A stretch of DNA of 25,037 nt from Dickeya chrysanthemi NCPPB 402 (GTDB lineage Bacteria > Pseudomonadota > Gammaproteobacteria > Enterobacterales > Enterobacteriaceae): positions 381,049 through 406,085 of the forward strand of contig NZ_CM001974.1 in assembly GCF_000406105.1 (NCBI RefSeq), in the 5' to 3' direction. The notes under the pieces were generated by a model. That model worked only from the letters and a program-made list of their open reading frames with translations, had not been told where the DNA came from and ran no database searches. The translations under genes and the position numbers were made by a program. Each line of letters begins with the position of its first letter. The first letter of the stretch is position 1. This document shows positions 1-17,584 of the stretch, piece by piece.

Positions 1-22
1 ATCGATAGCCGATGTAAAAATG

Positions 23-48
23 AAAAGGGTACTTCGGTACCCTTTTTT
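23..48 (+). terminator. Rho-independent terminator of an upstream gene
   Basis: A perfect 10-bp stem (23-32 with 37-46) is closed by a TTCG tetraloop and runs into six T residues (43-48). It sits before the bfd promoter, so it ends a plus-strand gene that lies outside the window. In E. coli the genes before bfd belong to the tufA region, so tufA is a plausible but unproven owner. Confidence 0.9.
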
Positions 49-65
49 ATTACCTGATAGATAAA

Positions 66-94
66 TTGAAATAAAAACCATTCTTATTTACAAT
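66..94 (+). promoter_or_regulatory. Candidate sigma-70 promoter of bfd
   Basis: TTGAAA at 66-71 and TACAAT at 89-94 are separated by exactly 17 bp. Each matches the sigma-70 consensus at five of six positions. Transcription would begin around position 101, shortly before the bfd start. The spacer is filled by an AT-rich imperfect palindrome (69-89), which suggests direct repression at this promoter. Confidence 0.65.
69..89. promoter_or_regulatory. Candidate Fur box over the bfd promoter
   Basis: The 21-bp stretch is an imperfect inverted repeat with AAATAA at the left end and TTATTT at the right. By eye the 19 bases 70-88 match the classical Fur consensus at about 11 positions. Iron-dependent control by Fur is known for bfd in E. 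coli, where bfd is expressed under iron starvation. The assignment rests on pattern and context only. Confidence 0.5.
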
Positions 95-128
95 GCGGCA
101 GGTTGATTAAAAAATGAGTTGCCCGCAT

Positions 129-323
129 ATGTATGTCTGTTTGTGCAATGCCGTTTCCGATAAAGTCATCCGGCAGGTTGTGCGTCAGCACCAACCGCGG
201 TCATTGAAACAGCTGAAGCAATTTGTGCCGATTGGAACGTCATGCGGTAAGTGCATCCGTCAGGCCAGGCTAATCCTGGAGGAAGAAACAGCAAAAAATG
301 CTGAATTGCATCAAGTCGCGTAA
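129..323 (+). CDS. bfd: Bacterioferritin-associated ferredoxin Bfd
   Basis: Bfd is a small cytoplasmic [2Fe-2S] protein. It docks on bacterioferritin and passes electrons to the core iron so that stored iron can be released as Fe2+. From the ATG at 129 the product is 64 residues and starts MYVCLCN, as in E. coli. The four cluster cysteines are C4, C6, C39 and C42, in the BFD-type arrangement CxC followed later by CxxC. An in-frame ATG at 114 would add MSCPH; it has a somewhat better-placed AGG upstream, so the start is not fully certain. I chose 129 because the known family begins there. bfr follows 74 bp downstream, and the promoter carries a probable Fur site. Confidence 0.93.
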   Translation: MYVCLCNAVSDKVIRQVVRQHQPRSLKQLKQFVPIGTSCGKCIRQARLILEEETAKNAELHQVA

Positions 324-340
324 GTGATAAAAGCATTCTT

Positions 341-368
341 TTGACTCTGTGGTGACCGCTTCTACACT
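341..368 (+). promoter_or_regulatory. Candidate separate promoter of bfr
   Basis: TTGACT (341-346) is followed after 16 bp by TACACT (363-368), just before the bfr ribosome binding site. The first box matches consensus at five positions and the second at four. A separate promoter would let bfr be made when iron is plentiful while bfd is repressed. The call is by pattern only. Confidence 0.35.
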
Positions 369-397
369 TTTTAATACTGGAGCGGAGGAGCAAAGTC

Positions 398-871
398 ATG
401 AAAGGTGATAAAAAAGTCATTACACATCTGAATAAACTGTTGGGTAACGAGTTGGTTGCAATCAACCAGTATTTTCTTCATGCCCGCATGTTTAAAAACT
501 GGGGACTCAAACGTCTTAACGATCATGAGTATCATGAGTCGATTGACGAAATGAAACATGCAGATCGTTACATTGAACGAATCCTGTTTCTGGAAGGTGT
601 TCCTAACCTGCAAGACCTTGGCAAACTCAATATCGGTGAAGACGTAGAAGAGATGCTGCGTTCTGATCTTGCATTGGAACTTGAAGGCGCGAAGGATTTG
701 CGTGAAGCGATCGCCTATGCTGATTCTGTGAGGGATTATGTCAGCCGCGATCTGATGATTGACGTGCTTGCCGACGAAGAAGAGCACATCGACTGGTTGG
801 AAACCGAACTTGAGCTGATTGCTCGTCTGGGCATTCAAAACTACCTGCAAACGCAATTAAAAGAAGAATGA
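398..871 (+). CDS. bfr: Bacterioferritin Bfr
   Basis: Bfr is the haem-containing ferritin. Twenty-four subunits form a hollow cytoplasmic shell in which Fe2+ is oxidised and stored as a ferric mineral. The 157-residue product is nearly identical to the 158-residue E. coli protein. All ferroxidase ligands are present: E18, E51, H54, E94, E127 and H130. M52, which ligates the inter-subunit haem, is also kept. A strong ribosome binding site (GCGGAGGAG) precedes the ATG. Its partner bfd lies directly upstream. In E. coli K-12 a type II secretion cluster separates bfr from the S10 operon; here only the S10 promoter and leader follow. No convincing terminator is seen after bfr. Confidence 0.98.
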   Translation: MKGDKKVITHLNKLLGNELVAINQYFLHARMFKNWGLKRLNDHEYHESIDEMKHADRYIERILFLEGVPNLQDLGKLNIGEDVEEMLRSDLALELEGAKDLREAIAYADSVRDYVSRDLMIDVLADEEEHIDWLETELELIARLGIQNYLQTQLKEE

Positions 872-953
872 TTTTTTTCCACCCGACAGTTGCTGTGAGA
901 CAGTTACTATTCAGCGGCCACCTGGTGAATAAAACATCAATTTGAACTTTCGA

Positions 954-981
954 TTGCTTCCTGAACGCATTTGCGTATAAT
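954..981 (+). promoter_or_regulatory. S10 operon promoter
   Basis: A perfect TATAAT at 976-981 sits in a GCG-rich setting much like the E. coli S10 promoter. It is followed by a GC-rich discriminator, which is typical of promoters under stringent and growth-rate control. The -35 box is weak: TTGCTT at 954-959 with a 16-bp spacer is the best candidate. It drives the whole S10 operon. Confidence 0.75.
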
Positions 982-985
982 GCGC

Positions 986-1131
986 GGGCCTACCTGAAAT
1001 GGTAGGCCCGATTCGTATGAATCCGAAGGCTGGTACCCGATATCCGCCGAACAATACTCCCGATATGGGGGTTATGTACTGAACGATTACACTCTCCCAT
1101 CAATCGTAATGGGTGCGAGTAGTAATTTTTT
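986..1131 (+). promoter_or_regulatory. S10 leader with L4-dependent attenuator
   Basis: The leader RNA begins with a 9-bp GC stem (GGGCCTACC/GGTAGGCCC, 986-1009). Near its end is the HD-type hairpin: 1086-1100 pairs with 1109-1126 across a short loop, followed by a T run (1126-1131). The sequence of this second hairpin is almost the same as in E. coli. There, L4 binds the leader, stabilises NusA-dependent termination at the T run and also blocks rpsJ translation. Excess L4 should therefore shut off the whole operon here as well. This is the longest gene-free stretch of the window, and apart from promoter and leader I see nothing else in it. Confidence 0.88.
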
Positions 1132-1141
1132 CCGTTTATAA

Positions 1142-1474
<333 letters not shown>

Positions 1475-1494
1475 TCAGGTCATTGAGCGATTGA

Positions 1495-3890
<2,396 letters not shown>

Positions 3891-3903
3891 TTTTAGAGGA
3901 TAA

Positions 3904-4185
<282 letters not shown>

Positions 4186-4190
4186 GGTAG

Positions 4191-5251
<1,061 letters not shown>

Positions 5252-5264
5252 GGAGAGTCGCTGA

Positions 5265-6120
<856 letters not shown>

Positions 6121-6143
6121 TAGAGTGCTGCTCTTCTCTTGAT

Positions 6144-6177
6144 AATAAACGGCTCTGTAAAGGGCCGTTTATTTTTT
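6144..6177 (+). terminator. S10 operon terminator
   Basis: A stem of about 13 bp (6144-6156 with 6161-6173, one G-T pair) has a GTAA loop and ends in a run of six T (6172-6177). It lies between rpsQ and the spc promoter. In E. coli some polymerases read through here into spc, so termination may be partial. Confidence 0.88.
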
Positions 6178-6201
6178 CTACCCACAGTCGATAAGTGGTG
6201 T

Positions 6202-6207
6202 TATAAT
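6202..6207 (+). promoter_or_regulatory. spc operon promoter (-10 box)
   Basis: A perfect TATAAT at 6202-6207, followed by a GC-rich discriminator (GCTGCGCCC), matches the E. coli spc promoter closely. The -35 box is poor. The AT-rich end of the S10 terminator just upstream (about 6170-6180) could serve as an UP element for the alpha subunit C-terminal domain, as reported for the E. coli spc promoter. Confidence 0.8.
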
Positions 6208-6237
6208 GCTGCGCCCTCGATTCTGGGGTATTAATGA

Positions 6238-7855
<1,618 letters not shown>

Positions 7856-7882
7856 TTGTCACCAATTGAATCACGGGAGTAA

Positions 7883-8281
<399 letters not shown>

Positions 8282-8294
8282 TCGGGAGGGAAGA

Positions 8295-8828
8295 ATGTCT
8301 CGTGTTGCAAAAGCACCCGTCGTCATTCCTGCCGGCGTAGAGGTAAAACTCAACGGTCAGGATATTTCGATCAAGGGTAAAAATGGCGAGTTGGTTCGTG
8401 AGATCAATGCCGCTGTCGAAGTTAAACAAGCTGATAACGTGCTGACTTTCGCCCCGCGCGAAGGTTTTGCCGATGGCTGGGCTCAGGCCGGTACTACCCG
8501 TGCTCTGTTGAACAGCATGGTTATCGGTGTTACCGAAGGCTTCACCAAAAAGCTGCAATTGGTAGGTGTAGGTTATCGTGCAGCCGTGAAAGGTAATGTG
8601 GTGAATTTGGCCCTGGGCTTCTCTCACCCGATCGATCACGAACTGCCTGCAGGCATTACTGCTGAATGCCCGTCTCAGACTGAAATCGTACTGAAAGGTG
8701 CGGATAAACAGCTGATCGGTCAGGTAGCGGCTGACCTGCGTGCTTACCGTCGTCCTGAGCCTTACAAAGGCAAAGGTGTCCGTTACGCCGATGAAGTCGT
8801 GCGTACCAAAGAGGCTAAGAAGAAGTAA
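8295..8828 (+). CDS. rplF: 50S ribosomal protein L6
   Basis: L6 lies near the sarcin-ricin loop and the factor-binding site of the 50S subunit. The product is 177 residues and consists of two repeated L6 domains (about 11-82 and 90-164), with the C-terminal signature [16 protein letters not shown]. It starts 13 bp after rpsH with a GGGAGGG ribosome binding site. The length equals the E. coli protein. Confidence 0.99.
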   Translation: MSRVAKAPVVIPAGVEVKLNGQDISIKGKNGELVREINAAVEVKQADNVLTFAPREGFADGWAQAGTTRALLNSMVIGVTEGFTKKLQLVGVGYRAAVKGNVVNLALGFSHPIDHELPAGITAECPSQTEIVLKGADKQLIGQVAADLRAYRRPEPYKGKGVRYADEVVRTKEAKKK

Positions 8829-9191
<363 letters not shown>

Positions 9192-9196
9192 GGTAG

Positions 9197-10330
<1,134 letters not shown>

Positions 10331-10337
10331 GTAGCAG

Positions 10338-11669
10338 ATGGCTAAACAACCAGGATTAGATTTTCAAAGTGCTAAAGGCGGAGTTGGCGAACTGAAACGC
10401 AGACTGTTGTTTGTTATCGGTGCGTTGATTGTTTTCCGTATTGGCTCTTTTATTCCCATTCCTGGTATTGATGCCACTGTGCTTGCCAAATTGCTCGAAC
10501 AACAGCGTGGCACCATCATTGAAATGTTTAACATGTTCTCTGGTGGTGCTTTAAGCCGCGCTTCAATTTTCGCACTGGGAATTATGCCGTATATTTCGGC
10601 ATCCATTATCATCCAGTTATTGACAGTGGTTCACCCTGCACTGGCGGAAATTAAGAAGGAAGGGGAAGCTGGCCGACGTAAAATCAGCCAGTATACCCGC
10701 TACGGCACTCTGGTGTTGGGAATATTTCAGTCAATCGGTATTGCTACCGGTTTGCCGAATATGCCTGGAATGGAAGGTCTGGTAATGAATCCAGGCTTTG
10801 CATTTTATTTCACCGCTGTTGTCAGTCTGGTCACAGGGACCATGTTCCTGATGTGGCTGGGCGAGCAGATTACTGAGCGCGGTATCGGTAACGGTATCTC
10901 AATCATAATCTTTGCAGGTATTGTTGCGGGTTTACCGCCGGCTATTGGCCATACCATCGAGCAAGCGCGGCAAGGCGATCTGCACTTCCTCCTGTTGCTG
11001 TTGGTTGCAGTGCTGGTATTCGCTGTAACGTTCTTTGTGGTGTTTATCGAGCGTGGTCAACGTCGTATCGTTGTTAACTACGCCAAACGCCAGCAAGGAC
11101 GTCGCGTATATGCAGCACAGAGTACGCATTTGCCACTGAAGGTGAACATGGCCGGTGTTATTCCAGCTATTTTTGCTTCCAGTATTATTCTGTTCCCCGC
11201 GACTATAGCATCTTGGTTTGGGGGCGGTACCGGTTGGAACTGGCTGACGACTATTTCGCTGTATCTGCAGCCAGGGCAACCGCTTTATGTGCTACTCTAT
11301 GCATCTGCAATCATCTTCTTCTGTTTCTTCTATACCGCGTTGGTATTCAATCCGCGTGAAACAGCAGATAACCTGAAGAAGTCCGGTGCATTCGTGCCAG
11401 GAATTCGTCCGGGAGAGCAAACGGCGAAGTATATTGATAAAGTAATGACCCGCCTGACATTAGTTGGTGCGATGTATATTACCTTCATCTGCCTTATCCC
11501 GGAGTTCATGCGTGACGCAATGAAAGTGCCATTCTATTTCGGTGGAACGTCATTACTTATCGTTGTCGTTGTGATCATGGACTTTATGGCTCAAGTGCAA
11601 ACGCTGCTGATGTCGAGTCAGTATGAGTCTGCATTGAAGAAGGCGAACCTGAAAGGCTATAGCCGCTGA
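10338..11669 (+). CDS. secY: Protein translocase subunit SecY
   Basis: SecY is the pore of the SecYEG channel in the inner membrane, through which unfolded proteins are exported or inserted. The 443-residue product has about ten hydrophobic segments. A plug region follows the first one (near residues 60-75, [16 protein letters not shown]). The cytoplasmic loop C5, with the conserved arginine that binds SecA, is seen around [17 protein letters not shown] at about residues 334-350. The length matches E. coli SecY. Its place as the penultimate gene of the spc operon ties translocon supply to ribosome supply. Confidence 0.99.
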   Translation: MAKQPGLDFQSAKGGVGELKRRLLFVIGALIVFRIGSFIPIPGIDATVLAKLLEQQRGTIIEMFNMFSGGALSRASIFALGIMPYISASIIIQLLTVVHPALAEIKKEGEAGRRKISQYTRYGTLVLGIFQSIGIATGLPNMPGMEGLVMNPGFAFYFTAVVSLVTGTMFLMWLGEQITERGIGNGISIIIFAGIVAGLPPAIGHTIEQARQGDLHFLLLLLVAVLVFAVTFFVVFIERGQRRIVVNYAKRQQGRRVYAAQSTHLPLKVNMAGVIPAIFASSIILFPATIASWFGGGTGWNWLTTISLYLQPGQPLYVLLYASAIIFFCFFYTALVFNPRETADNLKKSGAFVPGIRPGEQTAKYIDKVMTRLTLVGAMYITFICLIPEFMRDAMKVPFYFGGTSLLIVVVVIMDFMAQVQTLLMSSQYESALKKANLKGYSR

Positions 11670-11678
11670 TTAGGTTAG

Positions 11679-11819
<141 letters not shown>

Positions 11820-11854
11820 TTATCTCGCATATTTTTCTTGCAAAGTTGGATTGA

Positions 11855-11879
11855 GCTGGCTAGATTAGCCAGCCAATCT

Positions 11880-11885
<6 letters not shown>
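11855..11885 (+). terminator. Hairpin between spc and alpha operons
   Basis: A perfect 8-bp stem (GCTGGCTA, 11855-11862, with TAGCCAGC, 11866-11873) is followed by CAATCTTTTG. The T run is short, so this is a weak or leaky terminator at best. In E. coli the same hairpin occurs here and spc transcripts read into the alpha operon. Confidence 0.55.
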
Positions 11886-12322
<437 letters not shown>

Positions 12323-12335
12323 TCGGGGTGATTGA

Positions 12336-12728
<393 letters not shown>

Positions 12729-12740
12729 CGCCGCTTTTAG

Positions 12741-13379
<639 letters not shown>

Positions 13380-13404
13380 AGCTTAGTACCAAAGAGAGGA
13401 CACA

Positions 13405-14394
13405 ATGCAGGGTTCTGTGACAGAGTTTCTAAAACCGCGCCTGGTAGATATCGAGCAAGTTAGTTCGACGCATGCCAAGGTGACCCTTGAGCCGTTAGAG
13501 CGGGGCTTCGGCCATACTCTTGGTAACGCACTGCGCCGTATTCTGCTTTCATCCATGCCTGGTTGCGCGGTGACCGAGGTTGAGATTGATGGTGTACTGC
13601 ACGAGTACAGCACCAAAGAAGGCGTACAGGAAGATATCCTGGAAATCCTGCTCAACCTGAAAGGGCTGGCGGTGAGAGTTCAAGGCAAAGATGAAGTTAT
13701 TCTTACCCTGAATAAATCTGGCATTGGCCCTGTGACTGCAGCCGACATCACCCATGACGGTGATGTCGAAATCGTCAAGCCACAGCATGTGATCTGCCAT
13801 CTGACCGATGAGAATGCATCTATCAATATGCGTATCAAAGTTCAGCGTGGTCGTGGTTATGTGCCGGCGTCTGCCCGTATTCATACGGAAGAAGATGAGC
13901 GCCCGATCGGTCGTTTGTTAGTCGATGCTTGCTACAGCCCTGTTGAGCGTATCGCTTACAATGTTGAAGCAGCGCGTGTTGAACAGCGTACTGACCTGGA
14001 CAAGCTGGTTATCGAGATGGAAACCAATGGTACGATCGATCCTGAAGAGGCGATCCGCCGTGCGGCAACCATTCTGGCTGAACAATTGGAAGCTTTCGTT
14101 GACTTACGTGATGTACGTCAGCCGGAAGTGAAAGAAGAGAAACCAGAATTCGATCCGATCCTGCTGCGCCCTGTTGACGATCTTGAATTGACTGTCCGCT
14201 CTGCTAACTGCCTCAAGGCAGAAGCTATCCACTACATCGGTGATCTGGTACAGCGTACCGAGGTTGAGTTGCTTAAAACGCCGAACCTGGGTAAAAAATC
14301 TCTTACTGAGATTAAAGACGTACTGGCTTCTCGTGGTCTGTCTCTGGGCATGCGCCTGGAAAACTGGCCGCCAGCAAGCATTGCTGATGAGTAA
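13405..14394 (+). CDS. rpoA: RNA polymerase alpha subunit
   Basis: The alpha dimer is the scaffold on which RNA polymerase assembles. Its C-terminal domain binds UP elements and activators such as CRP. The product is 329 residues. The N-terminal assembly domain (about 1-235) includes [18 protein letters not shown] flexible linker follows, then the C-terminal domain (about 249-329), which contains [19 protein letters not shown] with R265 for DNA contact. Its placement among ribosomal genes balances polymerase and ribosome supply. An AGAGAGGA ribosome binding site precedes the ATG. Confidence 0.99.
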
Positions 14395-14410
14395 CCGGAT
14401 CACAGGTTAA

Positions 14411-14827
<417 letters not shown>

Positions 14828-14842
14828 TTTGCACTAGCGTAG

Positions 14843-14869
14843 AAAAGCCGGGGAAACCCGGTTTTTTTA
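14843..14869 (+). terminator. Alpha operon terminator
   Basis: A GC stem (CCGGG, 14848-14852, with CCCGG, 14857-14861) closes on a GAAA tetraloop and is extended by A-T pairs into a run of seven T (14862-14868). This is a textbook intrinsic terminator and ends the ribosomal cluster. Between it and yhdN (14870-14955) I see no convincing promoter. Confidence 0.93.
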
Positions 14870-14955
14870 CGTCCTTATTTTAGTCCTCCCACCGCTGTTC
14901 GAGTGCTTTTCAATCCACTATCATATGAACAAAATCTCGAGTGTGAGGTTGTGTT

Positions 14956-15345
14956 ATGTTTCCTATTGATGAATGGGCTGAGCGCCATATACTCGAAGCA
15001 CAAAAACGCGGAGAATTGGATCATTTATCGGGAAGCGGTAAGCCGCTTCAATTGGATGATAATAGCTCCGTCCCTGCTGAGTTACGCAGCGCATACCACT
15101 TGATGAAAAATTCGGGTTTTTTACCACCAGAGTTATCAGCTCGTAAGAACGCGTTGATGCTGGCAGATTTACTGCTCGCTACTGACCCCGCATCAAAAGA
15201 GTATGTTGAGTTATCCCGGCAGCTCAGGGCGATTGAGTTGCGTTTACAGCTTTCAGGCGTCAATACGGATTTTTTAAAAATGCCTTATCGGCACCAGCTG
15301 ATGAGCCGGTTTGAGAAGAGTTTGCACCCTGATAAAGACGACTGA
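14956..15345 (+). CDS. yhdN: DUF1992 family protein YhdN
   Basis: This small soluble protein has no established function. The 129-residue product matches E. coli YhdN (122 residues) through the DUF1992 region (DnaJ homologue subfamily C member 28, conserved domain), at about residues 5-75. It includes WAERHILEAQKRGELDHL, SGSGKPL and the PELRSAYHLMKNSGFLPPEL segment. The C-terminus is a few residues longer than in E. coli. In E. coli zntR lies between yhdN and arfA; here arfA follows after 57 bp. No signal peptide or membrane segment is seen. Confidence 0.88.
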   Translation: MFPIDEWAERHILEAQKRGELDHLSGSGKPLQLDDNSSVPAELRSAYHLMKNSGFLPPELSARKNALMLADLLLATDPASKEYVELSRQLRAIELRLQLSGVNTDFLKMPYRHQLMSRFEKSLHPDKDD

Positions 15346-15353
15346 CCTGTCGT

Positions 15354-15359
15354 TATAAT
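15354..15359 (+). promoter_or_regulatory. Candidate -10 box upstream of arfA
   Basis: A perfect TATAAT at 15354-15359 lies 44 bp before the arfA ATG, in the short gap after yhdN. No good -35 box is found at 16-18 bp, so an activator or an upstream contact would be needed if it works. It could supply arfA independently of yhdN. Confidence 0.4.
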
Positions 15360-15402
15360 ACGGTTTTCTTACCAATGTTATATCTATCAAATGAGGTAAT
15401 TT

Positions 15403-15627
15403 ATGTCGAACTATCGCCATACTAAAGGTCGAATAACCGATAATGCACTCGAAGCATTGCTGCATGACCCCTTGTTTCGCCAACGTGTCGAGCAAAATGC
15501 CAAAGGTAAAGGAAGCTATCGACGCAAAGAGAAACATCAGAAAGTACAGAGTAAAAATTGGGAGGCCAGTGGTAAGAGAAATAACACTTTTACCACTGGC
15601 CTTCTGATTTGTTGTTTCAGTTGTTAA
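15403..15627 (+). CDS. arfA: Alternative ribosome-rescue factor A
   Basis: ArfA releases ribosomes stalled on mRNAs without a stop codon. It enters the empty mRNA channel and recruits release factor RF2, as a backup to tmRNA. The full frame is 74 residues and begins [20 protein letters not shown], very close to E. coli ArfA (72). The core [25 protein letters not shown] and the NWEASGK motif are present. A long perfect stem (15563-15602) lies inside the coding region. In E. coli such a stem causes termination or RNase III cleavage before the stop codon, so the message is non-stop, is tagged by tmRNA and only yields ArfA when tmRNA fails. The hydrophobic cysteine-containing tail encoded past the stem is probably seldom kept. 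A GAGGTAA ribosome binding site precedes the start. Confidence 0.95.
   Translation: MSNYRHTKGRITDNALEALLHDPLFRQRVEQNAKGKGSYRRKEKHQKVQSKNWEASGKRNNTFTTGLLICCFSC
15561..15604. terminator. Intragenic arfA stem-loop, possible bidirectional terminator
   Basis: A perfect 13-bp stem (15563-15575 with 15590-15602) can be extended by a G-T and two further pairs inward and by about two pairs outward, leaving a small loop. It lies inside the last third of arfA. On the minus strand it is followed by an AATTTTT stretch (plus positions about 15555-15560), so it could also end mscL transcription coming from the right. On the plus strand the downstream sequence is only moderately T-rich, so RNase III cleavage is as likely as termination. 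Confidence 0.8.
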
Positions 15628-15633
15628 GGTCAG

Positions 15634-16059
15634 TTATGAATTTTTAGACTGGCTATCGATCTGCTGTTTGAGTAGATCTCTTATTTCTGTCAGGAGTTTT
15701 TCTTCTGCGGTGACTTTCTGCGGGGTATTCGGTTGTTCCTGTTGAGTGCGGCGTAATTTGTTCATGAGTTTAATGGCCATAAAAATGGCGAAGGCCACGA
15801 TAACAAAATCGAAAATATTCTGAATGAATGTACCGTAGTTTATGCTGACGGCAGCAAGGTTACCCTGTGCTTCTCGTAAAACCCAATGGAACTGCTTGAA
15901 ATCGACACCACCTATCAGTAACCCCAATGGCGGCATAATAATGTCCGATACCAGCGACGATACGATCTTCCCAAAAGCAGCGCCGATAATGACCCCTACA
16001 GCCAGGTCAACGACATTGCCGCGCATAGCGAATTCACGAAACTCTTTTATCAGGCTCAT
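15634..16059 (-). CDS. mscL: Large-conductance mechanosensitive channel MscL
   Basis: MscL is a homopentameric inner-membrane channel that opens under high membrane tension and releases solutes during hypo-osmotic shock. From the ATG at 16059 the product is 141 residues. It has an N-terminal amphipathic helix ([15 protein letters not shown]), TM1 at about 15-45 with the pore glycine G22 in [13 protein letters not shown]2 at about 76-100 ([20 protein letters not shown]) and a charged C-terminal bundle. The frame runs 19 codons further upstream. I chose 16059 because homologues start there and an AGGAGA ribosome binding site lies just before it. It converges on arfA with 6 bp between the frames. 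Confidence 0.97.
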   Translation of the reverse strand: MSLIKEFREFAMRGNVVDLAVGVIIGAAFGKIVSSLVSDIIMPPLGLLIGGVDFKQFHWVLREAQGNLAAVSINYGTFIQNIFDFVIVAFAIFMAIKLMNKLRRTQQEQPNTPQKVTAEEKLLTEIRDLLKQQIDSQSKNS

Positions 16060-16087
16060 TGCATTATCTCCTGTTAAACCTTTTTTA

Positions 16088-16116
16088 ATTCTAACAAGCG
16101 ATAAAGAAATTACCAA
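16088..16116 (-). promoter_or_regulatory. Candidate mscL promoter
   Basis: Read on the minus strand, TTGGTA (16116-16111) and TAGAAT (16093-16088) are exactly 17 bp apart. They match consensus at four and five positions. The element lies 28 bp upstream of the mscL ATG. In E. coli mscL expression depends partly on RpoS, which reads similar promoters. Confidence 0.55.
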
Positions 16117-16131
16117 AATGGCATATTACAT

Positions 16132-16153
16132 AGGGCGTGGGTTAACACGCCCT
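16132..16153 (-). terminator. Hairpin after trkA
   Basis: A perfect 8-bp stem (AGGGCGTG, 16132-16139, with CACGCCCT, 16146-16153) with a 6-base loop lies between the trkA stop and the mscL promoter. On the minus strand it is followed by ATGTAATAT, not a clean T run. It is likely to slow or end transcription from trkA, but may be partial. Confidence 0.5.
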
Positions 16154-16165
16154 GAGGAAAGGTTG

Positions 16166-17542
16166 TCAGAGGAAGAATGGGCTGGGTTGGAATAAACGCT
16201 CAACATCAGAGATATATTTCTTATCGGTTAGAAACATAATCACATGATCGCCCTGTTCGATCTGTAAATTATTATTAGCAATGATCACATCGTCGCCACG
16301 TACAATGGCACCAATAATTGTTCCTGGTGGAAGTTTGATATCGGCGATCATGCGGCCTACGACTTTTGATGTGCCCTCGTCGCCATGCGCAATAGCTTCA
16401 ATGGCTTCAGCTACGCCACGCCGTAGCGATGAAACACTAACGATATCCGCTTTGCGAACATGACCCAGCAGGGCTGAGATAGTGGCCTGCTGGGGGGAAA
16501 TGGCGACATCAATAACGCTCCCCTGAACCAGATCAACGTAGGCCTTACGCTGGATCAGGACCATAGCCTTTTTCGCTCCCATTCTTTTAGCCAACATTGC
16601 CGACATGATGTTAGCTTCATCATCGTTAGTAATAGCGATAAATACGTCGATCTGCTCGACATGTTCCTGTGCCAGTAATTCCTGATCAGAAGCATCACCG
16701 TGAAAAACAATGGTGTTTTGCAGGCGTTCAGCCAATTCAGCAGCTCGAAGCGCATCACGTTCTATCAGTTTAACGCTGTAATCCTTTTCAAGCTTACGGG
16801 CAAGACCTGAACCCACATTTCCACCGCCAACAATCATGATGCGTTTATAAGGCTTCTCAAGTCGTTGCATCTCGCTCATTACTGCCCGAATGTGCTGTGA
16901 TGCAGCGATAAAGAATACTTCATCACCTGCTTCAATCACGGTTGAACCTTGCGGGCGAATGGGGCGATCATGTCGGAAAATCGCCGCAACTCGGGTTTCG
17001 ATATGCGGCATGTGATCACGCATTGTCGCGATAGCATTGCCGACTAAAGGACCACCATAGTAAGCATTTACCGCGGCAATACTGACTTTTCCTTCAGCAA
17101 AATTAACGACCTGCAATGCTCCCGGATACTCGATCAATTTATAAATATTGTCGATCACCAACTGTTCCGGTGAAATCAGGTGGTCAATCGGTACGGCTTC
17201 CGCGTGAAATAATTGTTCTGATTCACGGATATATTCTGAAGCACGGATTCGCGCAATACGATTGGGCGTATTAAATAATGAATAAGCCACCTGGCAAGCT
17301 ATCATGTTGGTTTCGTCGGAATTGGTTACGGCTATCAGCATATCCGCATCCTCTGCACCGGCTTCACGCAATACGCGTGGATGGGAAGCATAGCCAGTCA
17401 CCACGCGTAGATCGAATTTGTCCTGAAGCTGGCGTAGCCGAGTGGTATTCGTATCCACAACGGTAATATCGTTATTTTCACCCGACAGATTTTCTGCCAG
17501 CGTTCCGCCAACCTGACCTGCACCAAGAATAATTATCTTCAT
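16166..17542 (-). CDS. trkA: Trk potassium uptake regulatory protein TrkA
   Basis: TrkA is the peripheral, nucleotide-binding subunit that gates the TrkH/TrkG potassium channels at the inner membrane. The 458-residue product has the duplicated RCK layout. A first NAD-binding Rossmann domain has GAGQVG at residues 7-12 and an acidic D30 at the end of the second strand. An RCK_C domain follows (about 140-225). A second Rossmann domain has GGGNVG at 239-244, and a final RCK_C domain follows (about 370-458). Length and sequence match E. coli. It is the last gene of the def-fmt-rsmB-trkA operon, with 42 bp after rsmB. Its ribosome binding site is weak, so coupling to rsmB is possible. Confidence 0.98.
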   Translation of the reverse strand: MKIIILGAGQVGGTLAENLSGENNDITVVDTNTTRLRQLQDKFDLRVVTGYASHPRVLREAGAEDADMLIAVTNSDETNMIACQVAYSLFNTPNRIARIRASEYIRESEQLFHAEAVPIDHLISPEQLVIDNIYKLIEYPGALQVVNFAEGKVSIAAVNAYYGGPLVGNAIATMRDHMPHIETRVAAIFRHDRPIRPQGSTVIEAGDEVFFIAASQHIRAVMSEMQRLEKPYKRIMIVGGGNVGSGLARKLEKDYSVKLIERDALRAAELAERLQNTIVFHGDASDQELLAQEHVEQIDVFIAITNDDEANIMSAMLAKRMGAKKAMVLIQRKAYVDLVQGSVIDVAISPQQATISALLGHVRKADIVSVSSLRRGVAEAIEAIAHGDEGTSKVVGRMIADIKLPPGTIIGAIVRGDDVIIANNNLQIEQGDHVIMFLTDKKYISDVERLFQPSPFFL

Positions 17543-17584
17543 CGTAATGTCTGCCGTGTCTGTTTCTGTCGGGGGTTCTGTAGG

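Noticed and set aside
891..935. Possible terminator after bfr formed by ATTCA and TGAAT repeats
   Set aside because: The pairing is short and interrupted and has no T run after it, so it is not supported as an intrinsic terminator.
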